Shown here: positions 1-5,759 of the stretch, in pieces
Numbering within the stretch: the first letter of the stretch is position 1
Layout of the letters: each line of letters opens with the position of its first letter
Assembly: GCA_014376655.1 (NCBI GenBank)
Contig: JACMRC010000363.1
Location: 1-9,839 of the forward strand
DNA length: 9,839 nt
DNA from: Mucilaginibacter sp.
Lineage (GTDB): Bacteria > Bacteroidota > Bacteroidia > Sphingobacteriales > Sphingobacteriaceae
Reading direction: 5' to 3'
The notes under the pieces: model-generated
What the model was told of the DNA's origin: nothing
The model's database searches: none
Seen by the model: the letters and a program-made list of their open reading frames with translations, nothing else
Translations under genes and position numbers: made by a program

Positions 1-103
1 AAAAAATTTCCTTTTCGGTGGTGTTATCGGCCAGCATTTTAATATTTGCTGTGGCCCAGCTACCCCCACCAACAACCAGTACTTTGTTATTTTTACTTTG
101 CAT
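1..103 (-). CDS. gpsA: Glycerol-3-phosphate dehydrogenase [NAD(P)+], N-terminal fragment (runs off left edge)
   Basis: Only the first 34 codons are in the window, read leftward from an ATG at 101-103. The translation starts MQSKNNKVLVVGGGSWATA and continues ANIKMLADNTTEKEIF. The short basic leader, beta strand VLVV and glycine-rich GGGSWATA loop are the Rossmann dinucleotide-binding start of GpsA; E. coli GpsA has the similar GAGSYGTA. In the family, GpsA reduces dihydroxyacetone phosphate to sn-glycerol 3-phosphate in the cytoplasm, the backbone for phospholipid synthesis. A perfect TAnnTTTG -7 element lies 22 nt upstream of the ATG. The gene is separated from the efflux operon by a terminator, so it is probably its own transcription unit. 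The catalytic domain lies outside the window, so the assignment rests on the N-terminal motif alone. Confidence 0.8.
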   Translation of the reverse strand, partial: MQSKNNKVLVVGGGSWATANIKMLADNTTEKEIF

Positions 104-125
104 CCTGCCGGGTTTATTAACAGGC

Positions 126-133
126 CAAAGTTA
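126..133 (-). promoter_or_regulatory. Putative -7 promoter element for gpsA
   Basis: On the minus strand this reads TAACTTTG, a full match to the Bacteroidota -7 consensus TAnnTTTG. It ends 22 nt before the gpsA ATG, which would leave a leader of roughly 15 nt. No convincing -33 TTG/TTTG box sits at the expected 17-23 nt spacing; that space is occupied by the left arm of the repeat element. Without the upstream box the call is moderate. Confidence 0.4.
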
Positions 134-137
134 GCAA

Positions 138-287
138 TTAATGTGCAGATGGAAGCGGATGTGCAAATGTGCTGATATGCTGATGTGCAAATGCCTGGAA
201 ATCTTATATTAAAAAAGGCCAACCCCGCGGGTCAGCCTTCTTACTACTTTAACTGCACATCTGCATATTTACACATCTGCACATCTA
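138..287. repeat. Inverted, degenerate iterated repeat (ATGTGCAGATG-type) around a terminator
   Basis: The left arm (138-193) is built from variants of ATGTGC/AGATG/CTGAT. The right arm (about 252-287) holds the same units in reverse complement. The 11-mer ATGTGCAGATG at 141-151 is exactly complementary to 274-284, and the rest pairs imperfectly because the left arm is longer by an internal segment. The arms enclose the efflux-operon terminator hairpin. The right arm includes the TAG stop of the adaptor gene. The architecture matches the repeats at 4383-4528 and 5533-5714, although the unit sequence differs. Confidence 0.7.
205..239 (-). terminator. Rho-independent terminator of the efflux operon
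   Basis: In the minus-strand transcript, AAGGCTGACC (239-230) pairs with GGTTGGCCTT (224-215) to give a 10-bp stem with a 5-nt loop, followed by a T run at 216-211. Two of the pairs are G-U in this strand and would be A-C mismatches in the plus-strand RNA. The structure is therefore directional and fits termination after the adaptor gene, whose stop is about 45 nt upstream. Confidence 0.85.
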
Positions 288-1631
288 TTTGCTATCCTTG
301 TCCTTATCGTTGGTAAACAGTTTTGACTTATCTACTTTCTCAACCTCAGCGCCGTCTTTCAGGGTTTTAGAAATGGCAGGATATGGTGCCGATACCACCT
401 CGTCGCCAGCCTTAAGGCCGGTTAGTATCTGTATATACATATCATCCTGGATACCGGTGGTAACCTGTACCTGTTTAACTTTGCCTGCATTGTAAATAAA
501 CACATACTCTTTTGCCGGCGCATTATTAGCTTTAACAACTTTGTTAGCATCCTTTTTAGGAGCAGCGGCATCTACCTTTTTATCGTCGCGGGTAGTAACT
601 GATTGTATCGGCACAGCAAGGGCAGTAGTATGATTAGTTTTAATATCAACCGTAGCGGTCAATCCCGGACGGAAAGGTGATGGGTTGTCGCCTGATTTTT
701 TTAACAGATCGGCGTATGATTTTGCATCGATCCTAACCTTAACAGTAAAGTTGGTTACCTGGTCGGCAGTAGTACCTACCACATTTGCCGAGCTACCTAT
801 CTCAGTAACTACGCCATTGAACTTTTTACCTAAGAAAGCATCTACCTCAATTTTTGAAGAGTCGCCAACGGTTATACGGTTAATATCGTTTTCGTTAACA
901 TCAACATTTACGTCCATTTGGCTAAGGTCTGATATGGTCATGATCTCTGTACCTGCAAATTGGGCAGTACCTAAAACACGCTCGCCTTTTTCTATAGACA
1001 GTTTAGAAACCACCCCATCAACGGGTGAATAGATAGTTGTTTTATACAAATTATCCTGAGCCTCTTTAACAGTGGCTGATGATTGCGCCAAGCCATAAGT
1101 AGAGCCTATTACGTTTTGCTTAGCAGCTTCTAACGATGCCTTTGCACCTTCGTAGCTGGCTTTGGCGTTTCCAAACTCGGCTGCAGTTAATACTTTATTC
1201 TTGAATAGTTCTTCGCTCCTTTTATAAGTTGCGGCCTGGTTGGTAAATGTAGCTTCGGCTTGTTTCAACATTTGGCTTGAGTTACCTACGCTTGCCTTTT
1301 GTGAGTTGTATGATGCAACCGCACGCTCATAACCCGACTTTAAAATGTCCGGACGAATTTTACAAAGCAACTGGCCTTTCTTAACCACGTCGCCTTCTTT
1401 AATTGGCAGCTCAACAACCTCGCCCGATACTTCGGGACTTATCTTTACCTCAACGTGTGGTTTTATCTTACCACTTGCCGATACGGTTTCGTTTATCTCG
1501 CGAATGGCTGCTTTATCAGTAGCAACCTGTGTTTTATCAGATTTACCTATTACGCCGGTTACTTTGCCAATTATCAGCAATACAACCACTACGCCAAGTC
1601 CTATCAGTATATATTTTGTAGTCTTTCCCAT
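285..1631 (-). CDS. HlyD/MacA-type periplasmic adaptor subunit of an efflux system
   Basis: A 448-residue membrane-fusion protein. Residues about 7-27 form one N-terminal membrane anchor preceded by lysines. The first lipoyl half is near 62-93 (EVSGEVVELPIKEGD), an alpha-helical hairpin rich in Ala, Lys and Glu spans about 95-195, and the second lipoyl half is at 200-222 (YSPVDGVVSKLSIEKGE). A beta-barrel domain covers about 238-335, and a membrane-proximal domain covers 338-435. In the family such adaptors bridge an inner-membrane ABC or RND pump and a TolC-like channel; the sequence looks closest to MacA-type adaptors. A Lys/Ala/Asn-rich, probably disordered insert lies at about 348-373 inside the last domain, and the C-terminus is also highly charged. 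The ATG lies 22 nt after the tolC-like stop, so the two genes are probably co-transcribed. No transporter gene follows before the terminator, so the substrate is unknown. Confidence 0.9.
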   Translation of the reverse strand: MGKTTKYILIGLGVVVVLLIIGKVTGVIGKSDKTQVATDKAAIREINETVSASGKIKPHVEVKISPEVSGEVVELPIKEGDVVKKGQLLCKIRPDILKSGYERAVASYNSQKASVGNSSQMLKQAEATFTNQAATYKRSEELFKNKVLTAAEFGNAKASYEGAKASLEAAKQNVIGSTYGLAQSSATVKEAQDNLYKTTIYSPVDGVVSKLSIEKGERVLGTAQFAGTEIMTISDLSQMDVNVDVNENDINRITVGDSSKIEVDAFLGKKFNGVVTEIGSSANVVGTTADQVTNFTVKVRIDAKSYADLLKKSGDNPSPFRPGLTATVDIKTNHTTALAVPIQSVTTRDDKKVDAAAPKKDANKVVKANNAPAKEYVFIYNAGKVKQVQVTTGIQDDMYIQILTGLKAGDEVVSAPYPAISKTLKDGAEVEKVDKSKLFTNDKDKDSK

Positions 1632-1653
1632 AATGTGTTCAGGATTATTTATT

Positions 1654-3090
1654 TTAAAGTGTTATGGTTTTACCCAGGTAATAGTCAATTATTTTGCTTC
1701 TGAAAACAACGCTGTAACGCGCCTCTATCATATCATTTTGTGATTTGTTGAAATTGGTAACTGCAGTATTATAATCCAGTGAGTTTACCAAGCCTACATC
1801 ATAACGTTGTTTAGTAACGTTCAACGCATCTTTATTAGCTTCAAAAGTTTGTGTTGCCGATAGGTATTGTTTCTCGGCCGCGGTTAAATCAAGCACTGCT
1901 TGTATTATGGTTTTGCTTAAATTATTCTTGGCTATTTGCGTGGTTAACTGTGCACCTTGCAAGTTAAGCTCGGCCTTGCGTACGGTAGTACGGGTGTTAA
2001 ACTTATTAAAAATAGGGATCTGGATACTTAACCCTATGTTTTGATTAAGGTTATCGCTGATCTGGCTAAATGCAGAATACGAACCATAAACAGGTTGTTG
2101 GTAAGGCGCTATAACAGATTGGCTGGTAGCTTGTACAATACCTATTTGCTGAGAAGCAGCAGTTGATCCGATAACCTTTTGGTTTAAGCGATCTGAATAA
2201 CTTGAAGCCAAACCACCGTATAAACTAACTGTTGGATAGTAATTCCCTTTAGCCAGTTTAATTGCCTGCTGATAAGTTTTTTGCTGTAACTCGGCAAGGC
2301 GGATATCGGGGTTAACAGTCAATGCACTTTTTACAACTTCATTAGCGTCATATATAGTTTGGATATCTGTAAGCTTGCTAATGTCCGGCCTTTCAACTTC
2401 AATAGGCGCATAAGGGTCTGCCTCCATATATTGCTTTAATACCAGCAATGAAAGATCAAGCTGATTTTGAGCCGTTGTTAAATTTAAATTAGCTGTTGAT
2501 ACCTGCGCCTTAGCTTGCGACAGATCTGCCAGCGTTTGGTTACCCACTTTAAAGCTGATATCTGACCTGGCTAAAGTTTGGTTGGCAATATCTATTTGTT
2601 GTTTTGCAGCAGTAACTAAATCCTGGTTAGTTAAAATTTGCAGGTAAGTAGTTACAACGTTTAATATCAGATCATTTTTAATCTTAGCCGTTTGGCCCTT
2701 ATTAACATCAAGCAACAACCTGTTTTGGATGATTCGGTTACGTAATTCGCCGCCCTGGTAAACCGTAAACTGTAATTGCGCATTGCCGTTTACGTTTAAC
2801 GAGGTTGATGAGGTATAGGTAAATGAACCCGCTACCTGGCTACGGCCAAAATTATAGCCGCCTTGTGTGCTGGCATTTAAACTTGGCAACAAATTATTTT
2901 TAGATTGTTGCAGATCCAGACCACCAATAGACTCATTAACCTGTGCCTGTTTGATGCTGAGGTTATTTGCCAAAGCGCGGTCTACCGCCATTTGTAGGGT
3001 GATCTTTTCTTGCGCAGCTGCGGTAAAGCTTGCGAAAGCCATAACCAGCAGACTTAGAATAGTTATCCGTTTAAATATAAATTCTGTCAT
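1654..3090 (-). CDS. TolC-family outer membrane efflux protein
   Basis: A 478-residue protein with a signal peptide: basic start FKR, a hydrophobic stretch at about 10-25, and likely cleavage near TAAA-QEK at residue 26. The mature part begins ITLQMAVDRALANNLSIKQAQ, the typical opening of the outer membrane efflux protein family. Two repeats of long amphipathic helices follow; NNLLPSLNAS and later GNYYPTVSLYGG mark the equivalent helix-to-strand turns. The family forms trimeric channels with a 12-stranded barrel and a periplasmic alpha-tunnel. It is the first gene of the efflux operon and is followed at 22 nt by the adaptor. It is divergent from the deacetylase, sharing a 100-nt promoter region. 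The length is normal for Bacteroidota members and no damage is visible. Confidence 0.92.
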   Translation of the reverse strand: MTEFIFKRITILSLLVMAFASFTAAAQEKITLQMAVDRALANNLSIKQAQVNESIGGLDLQQSKNNLLPSLNASTQGGYNFGRSQVAGSFTYTSSTSLNVNGNAQLQFTVYQGGELRNRIIQNRLLLDVNKGQTAKIKNDLILNVVTTYLQILTNQDLVTAAKQQIDIANQTLARSDISFKVGNQTLADLSQAKAQVSTANLNLTTAQNQLDLSLLVLKQYMEADPYAPIEVERPDISKLTDIQTIYDANEVVKSALTVNPDIRLAELQQKTYQQAIKLAKGNYYPTVSLYGGLASSYSDRLNQKVIGSTAASQQIGIVQATSQSVIAPYQQPVYGSYSAFSQISDNLNQNIGLSIQIPIFNKFNTRTTVRKAELNLQGAQLTTQIAKNNLSKTIIQAVLDLTAAEKQYLSATQTFEANKDALNVTKQRYDVGLVNSLDYNTAVTNFNKSQNDMIEARYSVVFRSKIIDYYLGKTITL

Positions 3091-3134
3091 AAAGGATATT
3101 CCTGTAACAATTATAAAATTTGAGTATTAGCTAT

Positions 3135-3142
3135 TATATTTG
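3135..3142 (+). promoter_or_regulatory. Possible -7 element for the deacetylase gene
   Basis: TATATTTG matches TAnnTTTG and lies 48 nt upstream of the ATG. A TTTG at 3119-3122 is only 12 nt away, shorter than the usual spacing, so the -33 box is not convincing. Confidence 0.3.
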
Positions 3143-3171
3143 AGCACCCCGCATCTATTCCCTAAATTGCT

Positions 3172-3179
3172 CAAAGATA
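3172..3179 (-). promoter_or_regulatory. Possible -7 element for the tolC-adaptor operon
   Basis: On the minus strand this reads TATCTTTG, a match to TAnnTTTG, 81 nt upstream of the tolC-like ATG. No -33 box is visible at proper spacing. The intergenic region between the two divergent genes is only 100 nt, so the operon promoter must lie here or just inside the neighbouring gene. Confidence 0.3.
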
Positions 3180-3190
3180 ATATTTGTTAA

Positions 3191-3814
3191 ATGTACCTGG
3201 TAAAAACTCCCTGGCTTCTTAAAAAGCTATATCCACAACTAACGTGGGATATAGGCAAGGCTGACCGCTGCATTTATCTGACGTTTGACGATGGACCTAT
3301 ACCTATTGTTACACCATTTGTATTAAATATTTTAAAACAGTACAATGCCAAAGCCACCTTTTTTTGCATTGGCGACAACATACGCAAACATCCCGACATT
3401 TTTGAGCAGGTAAAAGCCGATGGCCATACCGTGGGCAATCATACGTATAACCACCTAAAAGGTTGGAAAACCGACGATAAAACATACCTGGATAATTTTT
3501 TACAAGCAGACGAATTAATTGGCGGCAACCTGTTTAGGCCACCATATGGGCGCATAAAAAAATCGCAGGTTAAGTTGCTAAAAGAAGCCAAACCCGATAT
3601 AAAATTAATTATGTGGAACGTTTTAAGCGGCGATTTTGATGCTGACCTATGGCCCGAAAGCTGCCTGGACAATGTTATAAAAAACACCGTGCCCGGCGAT
3701 ATGGTACTCTTTCATGATAGCCTTAAAGCTTTTGATAAGCTGGAGTTTGTTTTACCCGAAGCAATGGAGTATTGGAGTAAGAAGGGATACGAATTTAAAG
3801 CGATTACAGTTTAG
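3191..3814 (+). CDS. Polysaccharide deacetylase family protein (NodB domain, CE4)
   Basis: A 207-residue protein that is essentially one NodB-homology domain. The family motifs appear in order: TFDDGP at 31-36 (catalytic base and metal-binding aspartates), HTYNH at 84-88 (the H-x3-H metal site), RPPYGR at 116-121, a tryptophan-bearing segment around FDADLW at 149-154, and LFHDS at 173-177 with the catalytic-type histidine H175. All residues expected for a metal-dependent N- or O-deacetylase are present. No clear signal peptide is visible: the start MYLVKTPWLLKKLYPQLTW is hydrophobic and basic but lacks a proper h-region, so the location is uncertain. The substrate (peptidoglycan, chitin-like or exopolysaccharide) cannot be told from sequence. 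It stands alone, divergent from the efflux operon. Confidence 0.92.
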   Translation: MYLVKTPWLLKKLYPQLTWDIGKADRCIYLTFDDGPIPIVTPFVLNILKQYNAKATFFCIGDNIRKHPDIFEQVKADGHTVGNHTYNHLKGWKTDDKTYLDNFLQADELIGGNLFRPPYGRIKKSQVKLLKEAKPDIKLIMWNVLSGDFDADLWPESCLDNVIKNTVPGDMVLFHDSLKAFDKLEFVLPEAMEYWSKKGYEFKAITV

Positions 3815-3845
3815 TGTACTGTGTCAGGCACAAATGGTACACTTT
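3813..3845 (+). terminator. Two-tier hairpin at the end of the deacetylase gene
   Basis: AGTGTAC (3813-3819) pairs perfectly with GTACACT (3837-3843). Inside it, TGTG (3820-3823) pairs with CACA (3829-3832) around the loop TCAGG, leaving an unpaired AATG. The stem overlaps the TAG stop at 3812-3814 and is followed by TTTAATATTA, a weak U tract. It probably acts as a transcript end, but it is less canonical than the efflux terminator. The inner GTGTCAGGCAC resembles hairpin cores scattered in many genomes. Confidence 0.5.
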
Positions 3846-3892
3846 AATATTACGATAGAATATTATACAAATTCGCAAGATTGAGTTGCTAT

Positions 3893-3923
3893 TTTGTTCC
3901 GAGTGTAAATATTTGTAAATTTA
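3893..3923 (+). promoter_or_regulatory. Bacteroidota-type promoter for the 73-residue ORF
   Basis: TTTG (3893-3896) is followed after 19 nt by TAAATTTA (3916-3923). The latter matches seven of eight positions of TAnnTTTG if the final G is relaxed. The spacing is the preferred one for the primary sigma factor of this phylum. A start near 3930 would give a leader of only about 10 nt before the ATG at 3941. Confidence 0.45.
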
Positions 3924-3940
3924 TACTTTAACGCATTGGT

Positions 3941-4162
3941 ATGAGAACGGTAACATTAGATATATTGGATAATAAGGCAGTAGATTTGTTAAAAGATCTG
4001 GAAGTGTTGAAGATAATTCGCATTCAGGACGACAAAGGTGTAACAGAGCAACCAATTATGGACTTGGCCAAAAAGTACAGTGGTTCCATGACCAAACAAT
4101 CCATAGAAGAAATAGATAAACAACTTAGAGATTTAAGAAACGGACCTTTCCAACTCAACTAA
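3941..4162 (+). CDS. Small antitoxin-like hypothetical protein
   Basis: A 73-residue soluble protein. It begins MRTVTLDILDNKAVDLLKDL, a short beta strand followed by a helix. The middle is charged (RIQDDKGVTEQ). The last third is helical, with IEEIDKQLRDLR at about 55-66. Short proteins with an N-terminal strand plus a dimerising helix and a C-terminal acidic/basic helix are often antitoxins of type II toxin-antitoxin pairs, but I do not recognise a specific family. No toxin gene follows: a convergent gene ends 8 nt beyond its stop. It would therefore be a solitary copy or have another role. The gene is supported by a good promoter upstream and by its position between annotated genes. The function is unassigned. 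Confidence 0.65.
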   Translation: MRTVTLDILDNKAVDLLKDLEVLKIIRIQDDKGVTEQPIMDLAKKYSGSMTKQSIEEIDKQLRDLRNGPFQLN

Positions 4163-4170
4163 TCATCAGC

Positions 4171-4380
4171 CTACTTTACCGGCTGCTGCGTTTGCGTAGT
4201 TGTGGGATCTTGTTTCCCATCATTTTTTATAACCGTATAAACAATTGCTCCAATAACGGTAATAGCCAGCACGATCAACCCTATCCAACCCGAGCGTTTA
4301 TCCTGGCGCATAAGCCAAATTAAAAATGCCACAAGTGGTAATACAAAAATTGTCCAGAATATAAGTGAGGGAGCGGTCAT
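4171..4380 (-). CDS. Small two-helix membrane protein, unknown function
   Basis: A 69-residue protein with two predicted membrane helices, about 6-24 (LIFWTIFVLPLVAFLIWLM) and 31-51 (GWIGLIVLAITVIGAIVYT). A basic loop RQDKR separates them, and the polar Thr/Gln-rich tail ends DPTTTQTQQPVK. The basic loop suggests that both termini face the periplasm with the loop in the cytoplasm. The opening is vaguely like the N-terminal membrane region of cardiolipin-synthase-type proteins, but no catalytic part exists. It is transcribed in the same direction as tsaD, 148 nt downstream, with a large inverted repeat filling the gap. Clean hydrophobic periodicity and a charged loop favour a real gene. Confidence 0.7.
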   Translation of the reverse strand: MTAPSLIFWTIFVLPLVAFLIWLMRQDKRSGWIGLIVLAITVIGAIVYTVIKNDGKQDPTTTQTQQPVK

Positions 4381-4382
4381 TT

Positions 4383-4528
4383 GTTAATGAGTGAATTAGT
4401 GATTGATTGAATTAGTGAATTATTTTAATGAGCGAATGAGTAATTGAGTGATTGTTATTATTCTTTTATCGGGATTGAAAAAGGCGCTACATTCACTCAT
4501 TCAAAATTCACTCAATCACTCATTAAAC
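4383..4528. repeat. Inverted, degenerate iterated repeat (GAGTGAAT-type) between tsaD and the small membrane protein gene
   Basis: The left arm 4383-4420 and the right arm 4491-4528 are each 38 nt. Aligned as inverted repeats they match at about 32 positions, with two gaps. Both arms consist of units such as GAGTGAAT, TAGTGAAT and GATTGATT. A second direct copy of the left arm follows at 4425-4454 (TTAATGAGCGAATGAGTAAT onward). The unique centre, 4455-4490, holds a small CTTTT...AAAAG hairpin. The arms end 2 nt from the small gene's start codon and directly at the tsaD stop codon, so the repeat fills almost the whole intergenic space. Confidence 0.8.
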
Positions 4529-5533
4529 TTACATCGGCATCCTTGCCAAAGGTGTTATACTTTGTTCGGCAAATTCGCCTTTTAAATATTTATGGTAACC
4601 GGCTATGGCAATCATACCGGCGTTGTCCGTACAGTATTGCATTTCGGGTATAAAACAGTTCCAGCCATTTTTATCACCCATTGCCTGCAGGCCTTGTCGC
4701 AAACCTGTATTTGCGGATACCCCTCCAGCTAAAGCAATATCTTTTATACCGTATTGATCCGCAGCTTTTTTTAGTTTGTTAAGCAAAATGGTAACTATCC
4801 GCTTTTCAACCGAGGCACAAATATCATTTAAATTATCGGCAATAAAATTGGGGTTAAGCTTAACGTTATCCCTAATAAAATAAAGTATAGACGTTTTTAA
4901 TCCACTAAAACTAAAATTAAAATCAGGGATCTGCGGCTCGGGGAACTTATATTTATCAGGATCGCCTAAACGAGCATGCTTATCAATTAAAGGCCCGCCG
5001 GGATAAGGCAACCCTAAAATCTTGCTGGTTTTGTCCATAGCCTCGCCTGCGGCATCATCCAGCGTTTGGCCCACAACTTCCATATCAAAATAATCTTTCA
5101 CCAAAACTATCTGTGTATGCCCGCCTGAAACTGTAAGGCATAGGAATGGGAAAGACGGTTTACGTTCACCAATAAAATGGGCCAGCACATGCGCCTGCAT
5201 GTGGTTAATTTCTATAATAGGGATGTTTTTTGCCAGCGCAAACGCCTTAGCGAAGGATACGCCGACAAGTAATGACCCTAAAAGTCCGGGGCCGCGTGTA
5301 AAAGCTACCGCATCCACCGCATTTTTGCTTACTTTTGCTTTTAGCAGTGCCTGTTGCACAGCCGGAACAATATTTTGCTGATGAACCCTTGAGGCAAGCT
5401 CGGGGACAACACCGCCATAGGCTTCGTGGATAGATTGGTTGGCAATAACATTGCTTAATACCACCCCATCAACACAAACCGAGGCAGAGGTATCATCACA
5501 AGAAGATTCGATGGCTAAAATTACAAGCGACAT
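4529..5533 (-). CDS. tsaD: tRNA N6-adenosine threonylcarbamoyltransferase (t6A37 synthesis)
   Basis: A 334-residue protein of normal family length with every landmark of the Kae1/TsaD ASKHA fold. These include ILAIESSCDDTSASV at 5-19, GGVVPELASRVHQ at 40-51, the metal-binding HMQAH at 111-115, SGGHT at 136-140, LDDAAGEAMDK at 158-168, GGVSANTGLR at 270-279 and CTDNAGMIA at 301-309, whose aspartate completes the metal site. In the family, TsaD with TsaB and TsaE transfers the threonylcarbamoyl group from TC-AMP (made by TsaC/Sua5) to A37 of tRNAs that read ANN codons, in the cytoplasm; it is normally essential. It is divergent from the tamB-like gene. Inverted repeats of two kinds border it at both ends, one reaching its start codon and one its stop codon. 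Confidence 0.98.
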   Translation of the reverse strand: MSLVILAIESSCDDTSASVCVDGVVLSNVIANQSIHEAYGGVVPELASRVHQQNIVPAVQQALLKAKVSKNAVDAVAFTRGPGLLGSLLVGVSFAKAFALAKNIPIIEINHMQAHVLAHFIGERKPSFPFLCLTVSGGHTQIVLVKDYFDMEVVGQTLDDAAGEAMDKTSKILGLPYPGGPLIDKHARLGDPDKYKFPEPQIPDFNFSFSGLKTSILYFIRDNVKLNPNFIADNLNDICASVEKRIVTILLNKLKKAADQYGIKDIALAGGVSANTGLRQGLQAMGDKNGWNCFIPEMQYCTDNAGMIAIAGYHKYLKGEFAEQSITPLARMPM

Positions 5534-5714
5534 TAATTATTGAATTATTGAGTTATAGAATTATAGAATTGTGCTTAATAAACTAAGCATCAATTCTACT
5601 GTCCAAATTACTCAAACAGTTAAATTTTAAACTATTGTGCCTTACAATTGTTGAAATCGCGAATGGCAATGCTACATTCAATAAATCAATAATTCAGTAA
5701 CTCAATAATTAAAC
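5533..5714. repeat. Inverted, degenerate iterated repeat (TATTGAAT-type) between divergent tsaD and tamB
   Basis: The left arm 5533-5573 and the right arm 5674-5714 match as inverted repeats at about 33 of 39 positions, after a shared 11-mer TTAATTATTGA. Units are TATTGAAT, TATTGAGT and TATAGAAT. The left arm begins at the last base of the tsaD start codon complement, and the right arm ends where the tamB reading frame opens. The roughly 100-nt centre (5574-5673) shows no gene. A TAAATTTT at 5621-5628 is a weak -7 candidate for tamB. The 10-mer GCTACATTCA at 5671-5680 recurs exactly at 4486-4495. Confidence 0.8.
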
Positions 5715-5759
5715 ACCAAAGTTATTAAAAAAGTACTAAAAATAGCCCTTAGCATTGTC

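Noticed and set aside
1345..1743. A plus-strand open frame spanning the tolC-adaptor junction
   Set aside because: It is a shadow of two well-supported minus-strand genes and has no recognisable domain.
4383..4528. CRISPR array
   Set aside because: The repeats are short, degenerate and inverted, with no regular spacers and no cas genes nearby.
4444..4653. A plus-strand open frame starting inside the repeat between tsaD and the small gene
   Set aside because: Most of it is antisense to the 3' end of tsaD and the rest comes from the repeat.
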